64,000 bases of DNA from Gongronella butleri (GCA_025201375.1 JAIWZP010000026.1:310001-374000); one strand, 5' to 3'. Counted from the first letter of the stretch, positions 1-12,771 are shown. Notes: a model not told the origin generated them from the letters alone. A program made the numbers and translations.

Positions 1-2060
1 GCGGCGACGCGGCATAACGCGCTTGTTGTGGCTGTTGCTGCGGATGCGGGTGCGATGGGGGCTGTGGCGGGGGCGTTTGCATAGGAGGCGGCGGATGATG
101 TGGATGATGAGGATGGTGGTGGTGCTGTGCGTGCGGGGCATAATGCGCGTGTGGATGTGCACCAGGTGTGACACCGCCCGGGCCTGACGCCATGGGCACC
201 ATCCGATCCATGGATGTCGGCAAAGGCGTCACAGGCTGTTTGAGCAGCGATGGCGACCCATGTGCATGCGACGACGGCTGCGTGTACATCCCTGGCCGAG
301 GCGATAATCTCTAAAATGCACAAAGACACAATAAAAAAAAAAAAAAAAAACCGGAAATGAGCTGCGGGCCTCTCCCTTTTTTCGTAATTTCAATTTTTTT
401 TTCTCTCTCTTCCTTTTTTTTTCGTTGCGTGGTGACTTGCATTGATGTTTTGTTTGACCAGGTCGGAATATGTCATGTAGCTGATGTACGCATGAAGGGC
501 ATTGCGGCGGATCTTTGGGTTGTTCCTCTATGAACAATCAAGAAAAAAGCAAAAAAAAAAAAAAGATGAATTGCCTCGCATTTCTCCTTTTTTTTTTTTT
601 CCATCCGGCAGGCGCCCCTGTTCCATGCGCACCACGCCAATTGCCCCCCTGTGCCTTGTGCCTTTTTTCCCCTAGGTTTCCGAGGCAATTGCGCGATTTT
701 CTTCTTCTTTTACCATGGACTGGTACGATTGCTGCGAGTACGAGGGCCTGCGATCGTAATGGCGATGGTACGCGGTGGCCGCGTTGCCCGCGGCGGGGTG
801 CGCAGCCTGCTGCGGCATTGCATAGTACGTTTGCTTGCCCGGCGGAGGCGTGTACGTGGCAAAATTCGGATGCGACGGGTATCTAAATGAGAAATGCGCC
901 CCGTGAGCTGATGTCATGGCTGCAAGTTTTGCATCCATGTGCATTTTGAGAGAGGGGAAGGTGACTTACGCGTCGGACGGACTAGTTAATGAGTGTGAGC
1001 GATGCCGCGTCATAGTGGATGCAACAGATGCAGGGTGCGCGGGTTGCTTTTCTTGTCGATAAGATTGGGTTTGACGCTCCGCGTACATGGCAGGACCTAA
1101 GCACGCACGCGTGTAAACAAGAGACAAGTCAATTAGGGAGAAAATAAAAAAAAGAAAAGTCTCGCCCACCCCTCACTGTTCCAAAACTTACGCTCCATTG
1201 CTGTTTCAGGCTGCCGATGCATATCTAAATGCAAAAAAGCAAATGCAAATGCAAATGCAAATGTCACTAAACATGCAAACCTTGTTCCTACGCACATATC
1301 CGACGGTCCAAAGTTTCCAGAGAAATACGCACCTCCCTGCGGCTATATCCCCTCTTTCCTTTTTTTTTTTTTTTTTTTTTTTTTTCCTGGCTTTTTTTAC
1401 CTTCATTCATCGACAGCGTTTCGAATTTCTGAACTGCGATTGCCCCAATTGAACAAAAAGAAGCGTCAGTGTCTCATGCATTCCATGCGCGTGTACGTGA
1501 TTTACTTTCGACCGTCTAAACACGCCAAAAAAAAAATAACAAAAACAGCAAAAAATCGAGTCAATGCGAGTCATCCTCTGACGATGTTTGTTCTTCTTCA
1601 CTCTTTCTCAGACCAAGGACCCCCATTGAGCATCCATTTAGAACCCCCCAGTAGCTTGGGGATTTTTTCAATGGAGCAAATGGGAGAATGATCCTGATAC
1701 GTCGCATCGTCTTGTTAAAAAAAAACAGTACTTGTCCGACCCCCCTCTCCCTTCTTTTGTACCTGTGAACGATTTGTCGGCTCGTCGTGCTCGTTTCCCC
1801 CTGAATTCGTATAAAAAAAAGGCATTGAGCGCCGCGAAAAGCGCGGAATCGCGCAAAAAGTCTAAAATACCTAGCAAGTTGCTGATTGCCATGGAATTGG
1901 ATGGCTTGGCGGCACTGGGCGGCTGCTGTGAGAGCGACATGAGAATAGATCCCGCCTCGGCCTCATCCTTGTTCAAATTGAAATAGTCGCGTGGTGGTGG
2001 TGGCGGCGGCGGCACCTGGTGCTCGTCGTGGGCGGACTGGCGGTATGAAGGACTGGTCAT
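1..2060 (-). CDS. His/Pro/Gln-rich protein of unknown function, possibly a transcription regulator (3' end outside window)
   Basis: I do not recognise the family. Exons that keep one frame through GT-AG introns are 2060-1871, 1224-1192, 1096-970, 882-714, about 527-459 and about 313 to the window edge. The protein starts MTSPSYRQ, has a Pro run, an acidic AEAGSILMSL segment and SNSMAISNLL. It continues through low-complexity Tyr/His/Pro/Gln sequence to a compact helical block, NNPKIRRNALHAYISYMTYS. The last visible exon is rich in His, Pro and Gln. Intron 1 is about 650 bases and holds an ATGCAA hexamer array and a long T run. The exon 5 to exon 6 junction is uncertain because the best donor is weak. 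The low-complexity tail and the two short motifs suggest a regulatory protein, but this is inference. The ATG at 2060 follows a purine-rich block that reads as C/T on the coding strand, as at other genes here. Confidence 0.6.
1225..1870 (-). repeat. Long first intron with hexamer array and homopolymer run
   Basis: This is the inferred first intron of the preceding minus-strand gene. It contains about four copies of an ATGCAA-like hexamer near 1235-1264 and a T run near 1363-1385. Open frames inside it are low in complexity and look non-coding. Confidence 0.5.
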
Positions 2061-3284
2061 AACGACCAAAAGGGAAAGAATAGAAAGAGAGAGAAAAAGG
2101 AAAAAAAGAAGGAAACGGGCAGTAAAAAGAAAGAAAAAGGAGAGCACCAAGCAGAAAAAAAAAAGTGTAAAAAAGAAGAAACAGAGGGAAGAAAGACGGG
2201 TTTGGGTTGCAAAAAGGGCGAAAAGCAAAAAAAAAAAAAAAAAAAAAAAAAAGGTGGCCCACAGGCACAGGCGCGCTTGTGCCATTTTAGGCGCCCGCCC
2301 AACTGTGTGTGTGAAAATGGAAAAAATAAAAAAACCAATCCATCGCTTGCTTCCTGCCTTTTCCCCTTATTTTTTTTTTGGGGGAGAGAAGGCCAACATG
2401 AGCCGGCGGGCGCGAAGCCGCCGCACCCGCCTTTTTTTTTTTTTAAAAAAAAAAAATACATCATGGTTGCACAAACAAAAGAACCATACGCACGCTCGCA
2501 CAACCTTGCTTTTGGGTGGACACGGGTTGGTCCATGACACCAATGGCCGCCCGATGTTACGCGCGTGGGTGACGTTTCCAGTCGATCACGCCCTTTTCTT
2601 TCAAAAAAAAAATCAATGATGCTCCCGATGAAAAAAAAAAAAAAAAACGCGTCGCCACCTTTGGTCCAAGCCAATAGATCACGCTACAGGGAGTTGGACC
2701 GGGACATGGAGACGCAAGGGGCGCAAGGGCATCCGTGGGCACAGAAAAGTGAGCGAGAGTGTGCGCTGCACGGGTGATGAGGTCGAAGGTCACTCTTGCA
2801 GAAAAGGAGAGAACTACACAAAACGAGAAAAGGAAGGAGAGGAGAGGAGGGGAAGGGGCAAGGACATGATGCATTTGCATCTGTGTCACTGGCAATGGCG
2901 TGCATTGCATCTTTGCATGCCGATGAGCGGGGGGAAAAGGAGGGGGGTGCGTGGACACACGCGCTACTTGCATCGGTTTAAAGTTCATCAGGGCAAAAGC
3001 AGCATGCTCAATGAACCCTTGCATGGGGAGGCAAAAAAAGAAAGAGCGTTTAATATGGAGCGACGTAAATGGGGGCACTGATGCACAGGCACATGCTGCA
3101 AATGGGCTTTTCCTAGTCATGCGCCGCATCGCCGTTGGTCTGGTTTGGAATCCTCTCTTGGCCCTTGCCCCGACATTCGAAAAAGAAGCAAAGGGGATGG
3201 AAAAAAAAAGAACCTTTATTGAATATCAATACATCAAATCGTAACAAAAAAAGAAAAAGGGAAAAGGGGGGGTGACGCCAATGG
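2061..3284. other. Intergenic spacer, probable promoter of the left-hand gene
   Basis: The first 180 bases are almost pure purine on the plus strand, which gives a C/T tract just upstream of the minus-strand start at 2060. A-rich runs lie at about 2227-2253 and 2631-2647, and a CCAAT-like GCCAATAG lies near 2670. The open frames are Phe/Lys-rich through homopolymers and are not convincing genes. Confidence 0.5.
3215..3220 (-). terminator. Polyadenylation signal for the VCX1-type gene
   Basis: TTTATT on the plus strand (AATAAA on the minus) lies about 65 bases past the exchanger stop codon. Confidence 0.5.
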
Positions 3285-5564
3285 CTACAAAACGAGTGCA
3301 GGGTCGGAACCGCCGCCGGTGCCTGTGGGGTGGCAGTAGAAAGCGAGCGACACAATCGCGTAAGACGACTAGAAAAAAAAAAAAGAGACGCGTCAGACGC
3401 GATTTTTTTTGCTTTTTTTTTTTTTACGCTTTTTGATGTTTTACCAAGAGCAAGACGCCCTCGAGCCAGTTTGAGCGGCCGTCATTGATGAGGTAGTTGA
3501 CAATGAGCACACTTGAAAAGAGAATGACGGTCTCAAAGTCGTCAAAGAAGAGGGTCATGGGCTGACCAATGGCCCAACCAGCAATGACAAGCGCCGGGGT
3601 GACAAACAGACCGATCTGCAGCGACGATGACACGGCAATGCCCACCGACAGATTCATCTTGTTCTTCATAGCAAACGTCACGGCACTCACGTGCTCCGCA
3701 GCACTAGCAAATGATAAAAAAAACGAAAATATGTGAATAACGCGTCAAAAGGCCGTGTTTTTTTTTTTGCGTCGCGGCGCTACTTACTTGCCAACAATAG
3801 GTAAGAGAATGATGCCCACAAATGTTTCATCTACACAAAAAAAAAGGGCATGTTAGCATTCAATGGCGCAAATTTGGCGCATTTGACGGTTTTTACCAAT
3901 GCCCCAGCTGAGCACGACGCCTTCAATGCTATTTTCAACAAAACCGGTGAGTGTCCCTGGTCGATTTTCATTGGGCAGCGCTGGCGCCACTTACGCGCCG
4001 ACCAGGTATTCCGCATGAACAGAGACAACAGCCGCAACAATGACCAAACTAATTTAAAAAAAAAAGCATATTAATTGGTGCTCTGTCCGCTTGTTTCATC
4101 TTGCTTTGTGGATGACGTACGTCAGGCAGGAGAAGAACAGGCTGGTGCTGGGCTGCTCCTCATCGTCCTCCTCATCTTCATACTAAAAAAATGAAAAAAT
4201 AAATCAGAAACCACGCGCTCGTCGCAAATCCATTAAAAAAGCAAGTGCGCACTTACCAAATGCGAATGCGTCTTGAGCTAAAAGAGCCAAAAAAAAAAAA
4301 AAAAAAAAAAAAAGGGTGAGCCAAGGCTGAAACGCCAAATGCATGTCCATCGGCTTTGTTGCCCCTGAATCGCCCCCTGCCCCCTTGCTTTTCTCCTTTT
4401 CGTTTCAAACAATGAACCTGCCCCGCCCGCCTCTCCTCAATTTTTTGCATAAAACTTGCCTGGAAGACCAAAAACAGGATATACACCAGCATCAGGATCA
4501 AGGCGGTGCCATGGCTCAAGTTCAAAACACCGATTTCCGCGTCTTCTTCGGTCTCTGCCGTCGCGCTAAACGCCGCAGGCACGAGCAGCGACAATGTGGT
4601 CAATGCAAGCAGCGACGACGACGTTTGCGCGGCTAAAATGTGAAAAAAAAGGGGAGCAAAACGCGTCAGTTTAGGCTCACGCCGCTATTTTTTTTGTTTT
4701 TACCCGTGACATTGAAGCTCTGTTCGCTTCGTCCGGCGCCACCGAGAAGGAAGCAAAAGCCAAGAACCTATTTCAATGGGGGGGGGAAGGGAGGTGAGGT
4801 GAGCCAATTGAGCGAGGATGAAGGCGAGGACCATACCAAAAGAAGATTGGATAAGATGGAGCCAAGGCACGAGGCTAGCATCAACAACAACAACAAAAAA
4901 AAAGGAGGGCGGTGCGTCGGTAAAAATCCTTTCCGAGTAAACATTTCCACGCGCCTCGCGGTCTTTTTTACCTTGTACGACACGGATCAAACCTTCCTTG
5001 AGAGCCACAATGCCCAAAATCAGCTCCACTGCGATAAAACAAATGAAAAACGCGTTCCAATGAGTGTCCCACGTCGCGTGTCATGGCGTGCATCCAGTTA
5101 CCAGCATTGCCAAAGGTCGCATTGAGCAGCTAGACAAAGGTAAAAGCGGGGTTAATGGGGTTTTCAGCCTTTTTGCGCGCTTGGCGCGCGGAGTTTTCGG
5201 CCTTACTGCGCTCAAAGTGCTGCCACAGCGCAGCGCGATTTCCTCGGTGGCTACGTAAATAAGAAAAAAAAGAATTGAGCGCGATGCTGGGCTTGGCCCT
5301 GTGGCATTCATCTTTTTTTTCTTTTTTACCAAAGCCCAACAGCTTGGCAAGCGGGATGATGGCCAGGAAATTGAGAGAAAAGACCCAGGGCGCTGATGCG
5401 CCAGAGAGCGTGGCGACAAACGCGAGTGGGACGAATACCAACAGCGCATTGAATTTGGACGACAGCATGGTGACCTTGAAAGATGTCCAATTGTCGATTT
5501 TTGTCTGATTTCGGTTGTGGCCCAATAATGGCTGGTTCTCGTTCATGTGCGATGATTTGTTCAT
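3285..5564 (-). CDS. VCX1: Vacuolar Ca2+/H+ exchanger, CAX/VCX1 family
   Basis: This CAX-family antiporter would move cytosolic Ca2+ into the vacuole in exchange for protons. It is assembled from more than ten short exons and gives about 400 residues. N-terminal half: TEEIALRCGSTL, LLNATFGNAVELILGIVAL, GSILSNLLLVLGFCFLLGG; these match the first CAX repeat. An acidic cytosolic loop follows (YEDEEDDEEQ). The C-terminal half has FVENSIEGVVLSWGI, ETFVGIILLPIVGN, AAEHVSAVTFAMKNKMNLSVGIA and SSSLQIGLFVTP, the second repeat with its conserved acidic residues. The final exon is 3368-3285, entered from LEGVLLL and ending PALVL. The start at 5564 (MNKSSHMNENQPLL) follows a purine-rich block, the C/T tract seen at other starts. 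Assignment to CAX is firm; orthology to yeast VCX1 is inferred. Confidence 0.93.
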
Positions 5565-7437
5565 GATGATGGAGGAGGGGGGAAAAAACGAAGAAAAAAG
5601 GTGCAAAGACGAACAAAAAAAAAGAAAGAAACGAGAGGTGGCTGTCTTTTATATGCCATGGCGCGTCCCGGTCGCTAGCAGGTTGGTATGATTGGCTTTA
5701 TTTGTTGTTTGAGCAGCATAAATCATCGGTGTGACCGAAGTGGCGATCCTTTCTAATGAGATTGTTCCAAAGGAAAACAGGCCCCTCCCCCCAATTCCTC
5801 AAAGGGATGACAGCTGTCTTGCTTTTCTCTTCCCCCCTCCTCCTCCACATGAACACCAGGCCACGTGCCAATCTATTACCTCTCTTTCTTGTCTGTCCCT
5901 TGCTGCTCACCGTCTGAAACACTCCTTGCTCTCTCTCATCATGCTGCGTGATTGATTAATTGGCGCGCGTCGATGGTTCGCACTAAAAACAAAAAAAGAT
6001 TTTTGGAGCCATTGAATTATCTTGATGGATTATAACGGCCATGGTGGCAACGATTGCTTTTCAAGATTATTCATGCGGAGGGGCGCCTTGTCAGAATGCA
6101 AATTCGTTAAAAACGGGCAAGGGACGCGCGGTTTTTTCTTTTTCGCGCATGAATGGGCAGAGTGTGGATCTTCATTCTGGCCAATAATTCGTCGTCCCCG
6201 GGAGGGGCAACAGCAAGAGAAATCCAGGAATATTCCAGGCCGGTTTTAATCCTGATGCGCCGGTGATGTAAGAAACTTGGTAGTCGTGGCATAAATCAAG
6301 AAACTGCCAAGCCAATTTTCCACTTATTTTTTTTTTTTTTGTTCTCCTCGTCCAAGCCGGGTGATTAGCATCTCTCTTAGCCAACATCATGAGAAGAGCA
6401 TATTCAATGCACGTTGCTTCTAGGTAGAAAACAACGGATGGCTATCATAGCCGATCATCAGCATCTTTTTGTTATTTTTCGCTGTTTGAGATCCATGCTG
6501 GCACGCCGCCTTGTGTCACGTTGCCCCTTTTTGCGTGCATTACGGCGCCGATGAACCCACAGAAAGGGTCCAATGGCTCATGAATCGCCTCATGCTACTA
6601 TGAAAAATTTACACGAGGCCGTAGATGAGATTGAGAAGCGATTTCAGGGCAGCCACGATGAGCACGATCCTTTGCAATCTCGCCGCTTGGTCCACACTAT
6701 ATGGCCCCGTTCCTTTTTTTTTATTTTTCATTTTTTTTGCGATGAAACACCAGGCGACTTTCATGTTTTAGCCAAAAGTGGCAAAATAAGATCCTTTTCA
6801 GCAATCATGAGCCTCTTTGTTTACACGCCAATGGCGCTCGTAATGGAAATATTAGCCTTCGGAAGGGAAAAGCACCTGCCACAGATGTTGCGAGCTGGAG
6901 AAACACGCCCCATTCAGTGCCATGAGAGCCCGCAGTCGGCCTGTTTCGGCCCGTGCATTCTTTTTTTTCATTTTTTTTTCTTCCAACATGTCCGCTGGTG
7001 TCCTCTGGAGCCCGCAGCTCCATTCCTTGTACATGTGCAAGGCGTGTCCACGGCACGATATTGCCCAGGAAACAAGAATTTTGCCTGAAATTTGTAAAAA
7101 TAGAGCGTCATCGACCTGCTTTTGTCCCAGCAATCTTTTTTTTTAATTTCGTTGAGCCTATTGAATCCACATCACTCCAACTGTTATGCTCACAGCGCGT
7201 CAGGGCGCGATAACGCCTTGGAAACGCCAGTTTTTTTTTTTTTTTTTTTTTGGCTGCCAACAAGCTGTGGAAGGAAGGCGCAGGGCGATACAAGGCGCAG
7301 CGTCGGTATTTGAATTCACACGCTTTCCTTCCCAGCGCGCCCTTTTTTTTTCCCTCCCCTCTTTCTTCCTTTGCATTTTGTTTTTTCTTTCATTCTTTCA
7401 TTCTTTTCCCAGCGTCGCCGCTTAATTGACTTATTTC
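5565..7437. other. Intergenic spacer between divergent genes
   Basis: This holds the promoters of the exchanger (to the left) and the TFIIIC subunit (to the right). The last 110 bases, 7325-7437, are a dense C/T tract. T runs occur near 6329, 6715, 6961 and 7231. A reading frame at 6573-7088 depends on T-run Phe stretches and matches nothing known to me. No gene was found. Confidence 0.6.
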
Positions 7438-10400
7438 ATGGTGGATCGAGAAGAAGCAGAGGCGTCGACAAGCCACGGGTCGACGAGTCAATCAGTGCAA
7501 GCGACCAACTACCTGAGCTCACTGCTTGCGGGCGACGACATGGACACGGTGCCCTATGACGCCATGGAAAGCCTTGTGGACGACGCGCTGGCGGACGACG
7601 ACCAAGACGACGATGACCAAGGATCAGACTACATGGAAGACGATGAACTGACGTACGAAAAAAAAGAGGACGAAAAAGGAGAAAGAAAGAAAAAAGAGGG
7701 AAAAAAGGGCGCTGATTTTGTTCCTTTTATCTCGTTTTTCATTAGTGGCATGATGCAGCAAGGCAAGGAGCTGCGTGAGAAGCTGCGCACGGGTGATATG
7801 GAAGAGATATCACGGCATCTGGACCAGGATATGGCGGAATTCGAGGACAACTTGATTGCAACGACGGGGATTGGCAAGATGAAGCACAAAAAGAGGCGAC
7901 AGGTGATGAAAGGCGAGGCGCGACTTCCGGAACCTATCAAGCAGCTGCTGGGCCAGGCCAACAACTTGTACATCCAACGCGATTATGGCGCGGCCATTGC
8001 CATTTTGCAAGAAGTGCTCACAAAGCACCCAAACGCGTCGCAGGCTTGGAACACGCTCGGCATGATCCACGACGAGATGGGCAACACGTCCAAGGCACTC
8101 GAAGTGCGCATGGTGGCCGCCCACATGGTCAAGGATGATGCCGATTTGTGGAAAGAGCTCGGTCTAAAGTCCATGTAAGCCATTTTGCGTGAAAAAGAAA
8201 AAAAAAAACTAACTCACTTTTTTTTTTTTCTTTCGGTGTCTCCAAGTGAGAATCAGGCGTATAGGCAGGCATTGTACTGCTTTGACAAGGCATTGACGAT
8301 CGAGCCTTTGGACATTGACACGCTATGGGACCGAGCGTTTTTGCAAAAGAATATGGGTCAGGTGGATCAAGCGATCAGCGGGTTTCAGCAGCTTCTTGAG
8401 CTGATGCCGTTCCATTTCAAGGTGGTGAATGAATTGACACAGCTGTATCGCACAAGGGGCCAGACGAGGCAAGCCATTCAATTGTACACGGAAGCCGTCG
8501 AATACCACATCAAGAACGACAAGCCTGGACAGGCCGACGATGACGATGCGATGAATCCCTTCAGCGACCGCCTCGGATACTCGGAGATCAACATGCTCAG
8601 CGAGCTGTATTTGATGCTCAATGAATTTCGACACGCATTGGATTGTATCAAGAGCGGCATCCGCCACGTCCAGCGTCGCCAACACGAGACCTATTGGCTG
8701 GACCGCCTTGCTGACGATGATGACGAGTATCTTGTGCTCAATCCACGCCGCGCCGCTTATGTAGCCAGCCTCGCCGACGCCCAAAACAACAAGAACCGCC
8801 AAGACGACGACGACGAGGCCGATGATCCTTCGTATGAGCCCGACAATGGCGACAATGGCGCGCATGGCAAATCAAAAGAGACGCGTCGCACGCGTCGCAG
8901 CCGCAGCAGCAGGGCCACGACGCCCAATGAAGAAAAGGACACGGGTGTGTATGACCAGGACACTTCGGGCATGTCCGAGGAAGAAGAACGTGTTGCACGC
9001 GCGCGGATCGACATTCCGATGGAATTGCGCGTGCGCATGGGCATCTGCCGCATCTATCTGGGCAATCTGGCCATTGCTGATCGTCATTTTCAGCATTTGT
9101 ACGCCGTGTCGCCCGCAGACTATATGGAATTGTACCAGGACGTCGCTGTCGCGTACAAAGATAGGCGCCATTTCGAGGAGGCTCTCGTCGTCTTTCAGCG
9201 GATCATCCATGCCAATGACGAGATCGAAATCGACCTTTTGATCAGGACCGCCGATTGTTATCGAGAGGTTGGCCAGCTCGAGACGGCGCAGATCTTTTAT
9301 GTGAATGTGTTGGACGAGCAGCCGGACAATTTGGACGTCATGATGGCATTGGCCATGGTGTATGAAGAGATGGGCCGCGAGGACGAGGCTCGCGAATTGG
9401 CCGATCACGTGCGCGATCGAATTCGCGAGAATCGCAAGCAGCGGCGTGCTGAGCTCAAGAGCATGACGCGCCCCACCGACATTGCCCTCGCCGAGCAGCA
9501 GGACCAGATTGACCAGCAGCGCACAGACAGGCTCATGCGCCTCGGCGGACGCACACAAGGCTCCCTCTTTGACGAGCACAACCGCCAGGGCCGCACACAG
9601 CAACGCGAACGCAGGCGCGAGCAAAAGAGACGCGAGGAAGAAGAGCGTCAAATTAATGCCCTCCACGCCTATGACAAACTCTTGGACATTGACGCCACAC
9701 TCCCTCCCTGCCTCATCGATGCCGATCGAAATACAATGCGACACTACATCCTCGTCGCACAGACACTCTGGGACGATTTCCGCACGACACGCGCCATGTT
9801 TGCCAGCGACAAGGTATGAAAAATGAAGAAAAAATGGGGAAAATGGAGGCTTTGAGGCAAATTGGAAAAAATGGGGGCGATGCTGACTCCCTTTTTCTTT
9901 TTCTTGCTACGACCAGCGTATCATGCACGACGGCAGTGGCTTTTATGCGGCGCGCACTCGCGAATTGAAGCGCACGAATTACAGAGACGCGCGGTCCATG
10001 TCGGAAAGACTGCGGAAACGCAAAGCAATGCGCTCCAGCGGTGCGCCAGCCGCTGCAGACGACATTGACAATGACACAGAGGAGGAATTGGAGCAAGAAG
10101 AACAAGAGGAGATCGAGACACAGGCAAAAACACTTGTTGCCAAGAAGCATTTCCGCAATATCCCCTTTGCCGGCTGGGTGGACCTGTTTATCAAGGTAAT
10201 GTAGTTTTTTTTTTTTTTTTGAGATTTATTCTGTTCAATTGGCTAATTTTTTTTCCTTGTTTTATTAGCTATGCTTCTTTTTGACAATGATGAACCGTGG
10301 CGAGGAGGCGCTCAATATTCTGCGGACAGTGAATTTGTCGCGGATGGCCGAGGATGACCCTGGGATCAAGGTCACGCTGAGGGTCACGTCTCTCGGGTGC

Positions 10401-10884
10401 AGCAAGCTGCAAAAGGACTACAAGGCGTCGCTCGAGTCGTGTCGCTGGTTCCTGAGCGTGTTTCAATACGAGCCGACGTCGTACAGGATGTATTGCGCGG
10501 CGTTCACGAGCGGACTCCAGGATGTCGTCGCGTTTAGCACGTCGGACACGCTAAAGACGCTGATCCGCAGCATCAAGCTCATGGATCTGCTGCACACGAG
10601 GTATTTGCGCCAGCAACGCGGCGATGCCCCGCGCAGCGATGCCGACGCACAAGAAGTGCTTGAATTGCAGCAGCTACAAAGAGCCATGCGCGACAATGAC
10701 GACGACGACGACGACAATGCAGGCAGCCATGGCCTCCAGCGCGGCGATCGCTCCATTCACGCTGAACAACCCGTCATTGGCGATCTTCCGCCAATGCCAC
10801 ATCTCTCCTCCCATCTGCTCACCCTCTATGGCCATTTCTTGATGCTCTCAAACAATTTCTTGCCGGCACTAGGTAATCAATTCG

Positions 10885-10918
<34 letters not shown>

Positions 10919-11418
10919 CGACGAATTGACATTTTATTTGACTAGTGTTTTACATGCGCTCGTTTGCCGTCAATCCCGACGATCCCCTGAATACCCTGTG
11001 CATTGCCATTGCCAATCTGATGCGCGGCATGCAGCGCCGCACCGACAATCGCCATCTGCAAGTGATCAAGGCCATGGAATTCCTCGGCCATTATGCACGT
11101 TTGCGCAACCATAACCAAGAGGCGGAATACAACATGGGCCGCGCGTTCCACGCCATTGGCCTGTCCCACCTTGCCGTCAGGCATTATGAGCGCGCACTCG
11201 TGTTGCCATCGGCTGCCAACGAGGGCAAGGTTGCGCCAAAGGCCATGGAGCACATCTACACGTACCCGTCGCCCGATATGGACGTCGACAACGACGAAAT
11301 GGACTATGACCCCACAGACTTGTCGCGTGAGGCCGCCTACAATCTTCATCTCATCTACATGACCAGCGGCGCACCCGCCATGGCTCAGCTTTTACTCATG
11401 AAATATTGCACCATCTGA
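7438..11418 (+). CDS. TFC4: TFIIIC TPR subunit (tau 131 kDa, Sfc4/GTF3C3)
   Basis: This subunit of RNA polymerase III factor TFIIIC helps recruit TFIIIB to tRNA and 5S genes. Six exons join in frame: 7438-7652, 7746-8174, 8247-9813, 9917-10195, 10269-10872 and 10946-11418, giving 1188 residues (yeast Tfc4 is somewhat shorter). A Ser/Asp-rich acidic N terminus is followed by a basic KMKHKKRRQ patch. TPR arrays follow (AWNTLGMIHDEMGNTSKALEV, ALYCFDKALTIEPLDIDTLW), separated by an acidic/basic linker around DDDDEADDPSYEPD. A second TPR block and a long charged helix (REQKRREEEERQ) come next. The C terminus, AYNLHLIYMTSGAPAMAQLL, matches the family ending. The ATG at 7438 follows a C/T tract, and an in-frame TTG 12 bases upstream is not needed. 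An AATAAA lies at 11489. Confidence 0.95.
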
Positions 11419-11488
11419 TCTCCGTTCCCCACCCACCCCCCTTTTTTTTTTCCTCTCTTCTCAATATGCATCCACGACGCGGTCGAAT

Positions 11489-11494
11489 AATAAA
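11489..11494 (+). terminator. Polyadenylation signal for TFC4
   Basis: AATAAA about 70 bases after the TFC4 stop codon. Confidence 0.45.
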
Positions 11495-11516
11495 AAAGTC
11501 CAAAACAGGGCAGCCC

Positions 11517-11552
11517 CGATTCATCCAATTCATCCAATTCACCCAATTCATG
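11517..11552 (+). repeat. Short CCAATTCATC tandem array
   Basis: About three and a half copies of a ten-base CCAATTCATC/CCAATTCACC unit lie between the TFIIIC and peroxiredoxin genes, roughly 80 bases before the latter's start. They may be promoter sites or slippage. Confidence 0.6.
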
Positions 11553-11632
11553 CACAAAAGATGCTAGTTTGAAAGAATTGACGTCCCAAACCTTGTTTTC
11601 ATTGTCTTATTTTTTTTTTCTCTATCTACACT

Positions 11633-12715
11633 ATGTTTGCCCTTCGTCGTGCCGCTGCTGCTGCTGCCCCTCGCGTGTCTCGCGCCGCATTGGCGCCTGT
11701 TTCCGCTTCTTTGGCGCGTCCTGCCTTCTCCCCTGCCGTGCGCCGCACGGCTGCCGCGTTCTCGTGGCGCCCCATGTCCACGGCCCAGGCTTTTGTCCAA
11801 CGTAATGCGCAAAAGAGACCTAAACACGCGTGTTTCGGCCGTGGAGAAAAAGCAATTGGACGTAAAAAAGGAGCTCACCTTGCTTATTTTTGATGAAAAT
11901 TAGAGCCTGCGCCTCAGTGGACGGGTCCTGCCGTCGTGGACGGTGAGTTCAAGGAGATCGCGCTGAGCGACTACAAGGGCAAGTACGTCGTGTTCTTCTG
12001 GTACCCCATGGATTTCACCTTTGTGTGCCCCACCGAGATCATCGCCTTCTCGGATCGCATCAAGGAATTCGAGGCTCTTGACACCGTCGTCATTGGCGCC
12101 TCGTGTGACAGCGAGTTCTCCCACTTGGCCTGGACACAGCAATCCCGCAAGCAAGGCGGCATTGGCGACATCAAGTACCCCTTGCTCGCAGAGTAAAGCC
12201 GCAAAACAAACGTGTTTTGCAAATGTTGCTCATTTTTTCTTTTTTTTTTCTTTTTCTCTCGCCATCTAGCAAGACCAAGAAGATTGCTCGTGAATACGGC
12301 GTCTTGTTGCCCGATTTCGGCATCACCCTGCGGTAAAAATAAGCAATGGAAAAGTCGCGTTTTAGCGCGATTTGCCCGCTAAACCCCGATTTTTATTTGT
12401 TTCAGTGGCCTTTTCATCATCGACCCCAAGGGCATTGTGCGCCAAATCACCATCAACGACTTGCCTGTCGGCCGCAACGTCGATGAGGTCCTGCGCCTTG
12501 TCAAGGCCTTCAAGTTCACCGACGAGCACGGGTAAAATTGCGTTTTTATCATGGCGCGCTTGTTTGAAATGTGGAAAAATGACTGACATATCATAACGCT
12601 CTCTTTTGGCGCGTCCATTAGTGAGGTGTGCCCCTCTGGTTGGACCGAGGCCGGCGACAAGACCATCAAGCCTAGCCCCACCGCCTCCAAGGAGTACTTT
12701 GAGGCCGTCAACTAG
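11633..12715 (+). CDS. Mitochondrial typical 2-Cys peroxiredoxin
   Basis: A thioredoxin-dependent peroxide reductase. Exons 11633-11801, 11904-12192, 12270-12332, 12406-12531 and 12622-12715 give 246 residues. The first 55 or so residues are Ala/Arg/Ser-rich without acidic residues ([20 protein letters not shown]), a classic mitochondrial presequence. The catalytic domain has the peroxidatic Cys in DFTFVCPTE and the resolving Cys in GEVCPSGW, so it is a typical 2-Cys enzyme. GGIG after QQSRKQ and a C-terminal YF (KEYFEAVN) are both present; in the family this pair marks peroxide-sensitive forms. Cytosolic yeast Tsa1 lacks such a presequence, so a PRDX3-like mitochondrial role is the best reading. 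AATAAA is at 12772. Confidence 0.95.
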
Positions 12716-12771
12716 ATTTGTCCCTCCCCATTCTCTTCTCTCGTGCGTGGCCCTCTCCAGGAGAGCCAGCA

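Noticed and set aside
6573..7088. 171-codon open frame on the plus strand
   Set aside because: It passes through T-run Phe stretches, has no recognisable motif, and lacks the C/T tract seen before real starts.
8323..9744. Long minus-strand frames opposite the TFIIIC gene, and similar ones opposite the SERCA and carboxylase genes
   Set aside because: They are shadows of GC-rich coding sequence in the true frame, with Val/His/Leu bias and no domains.
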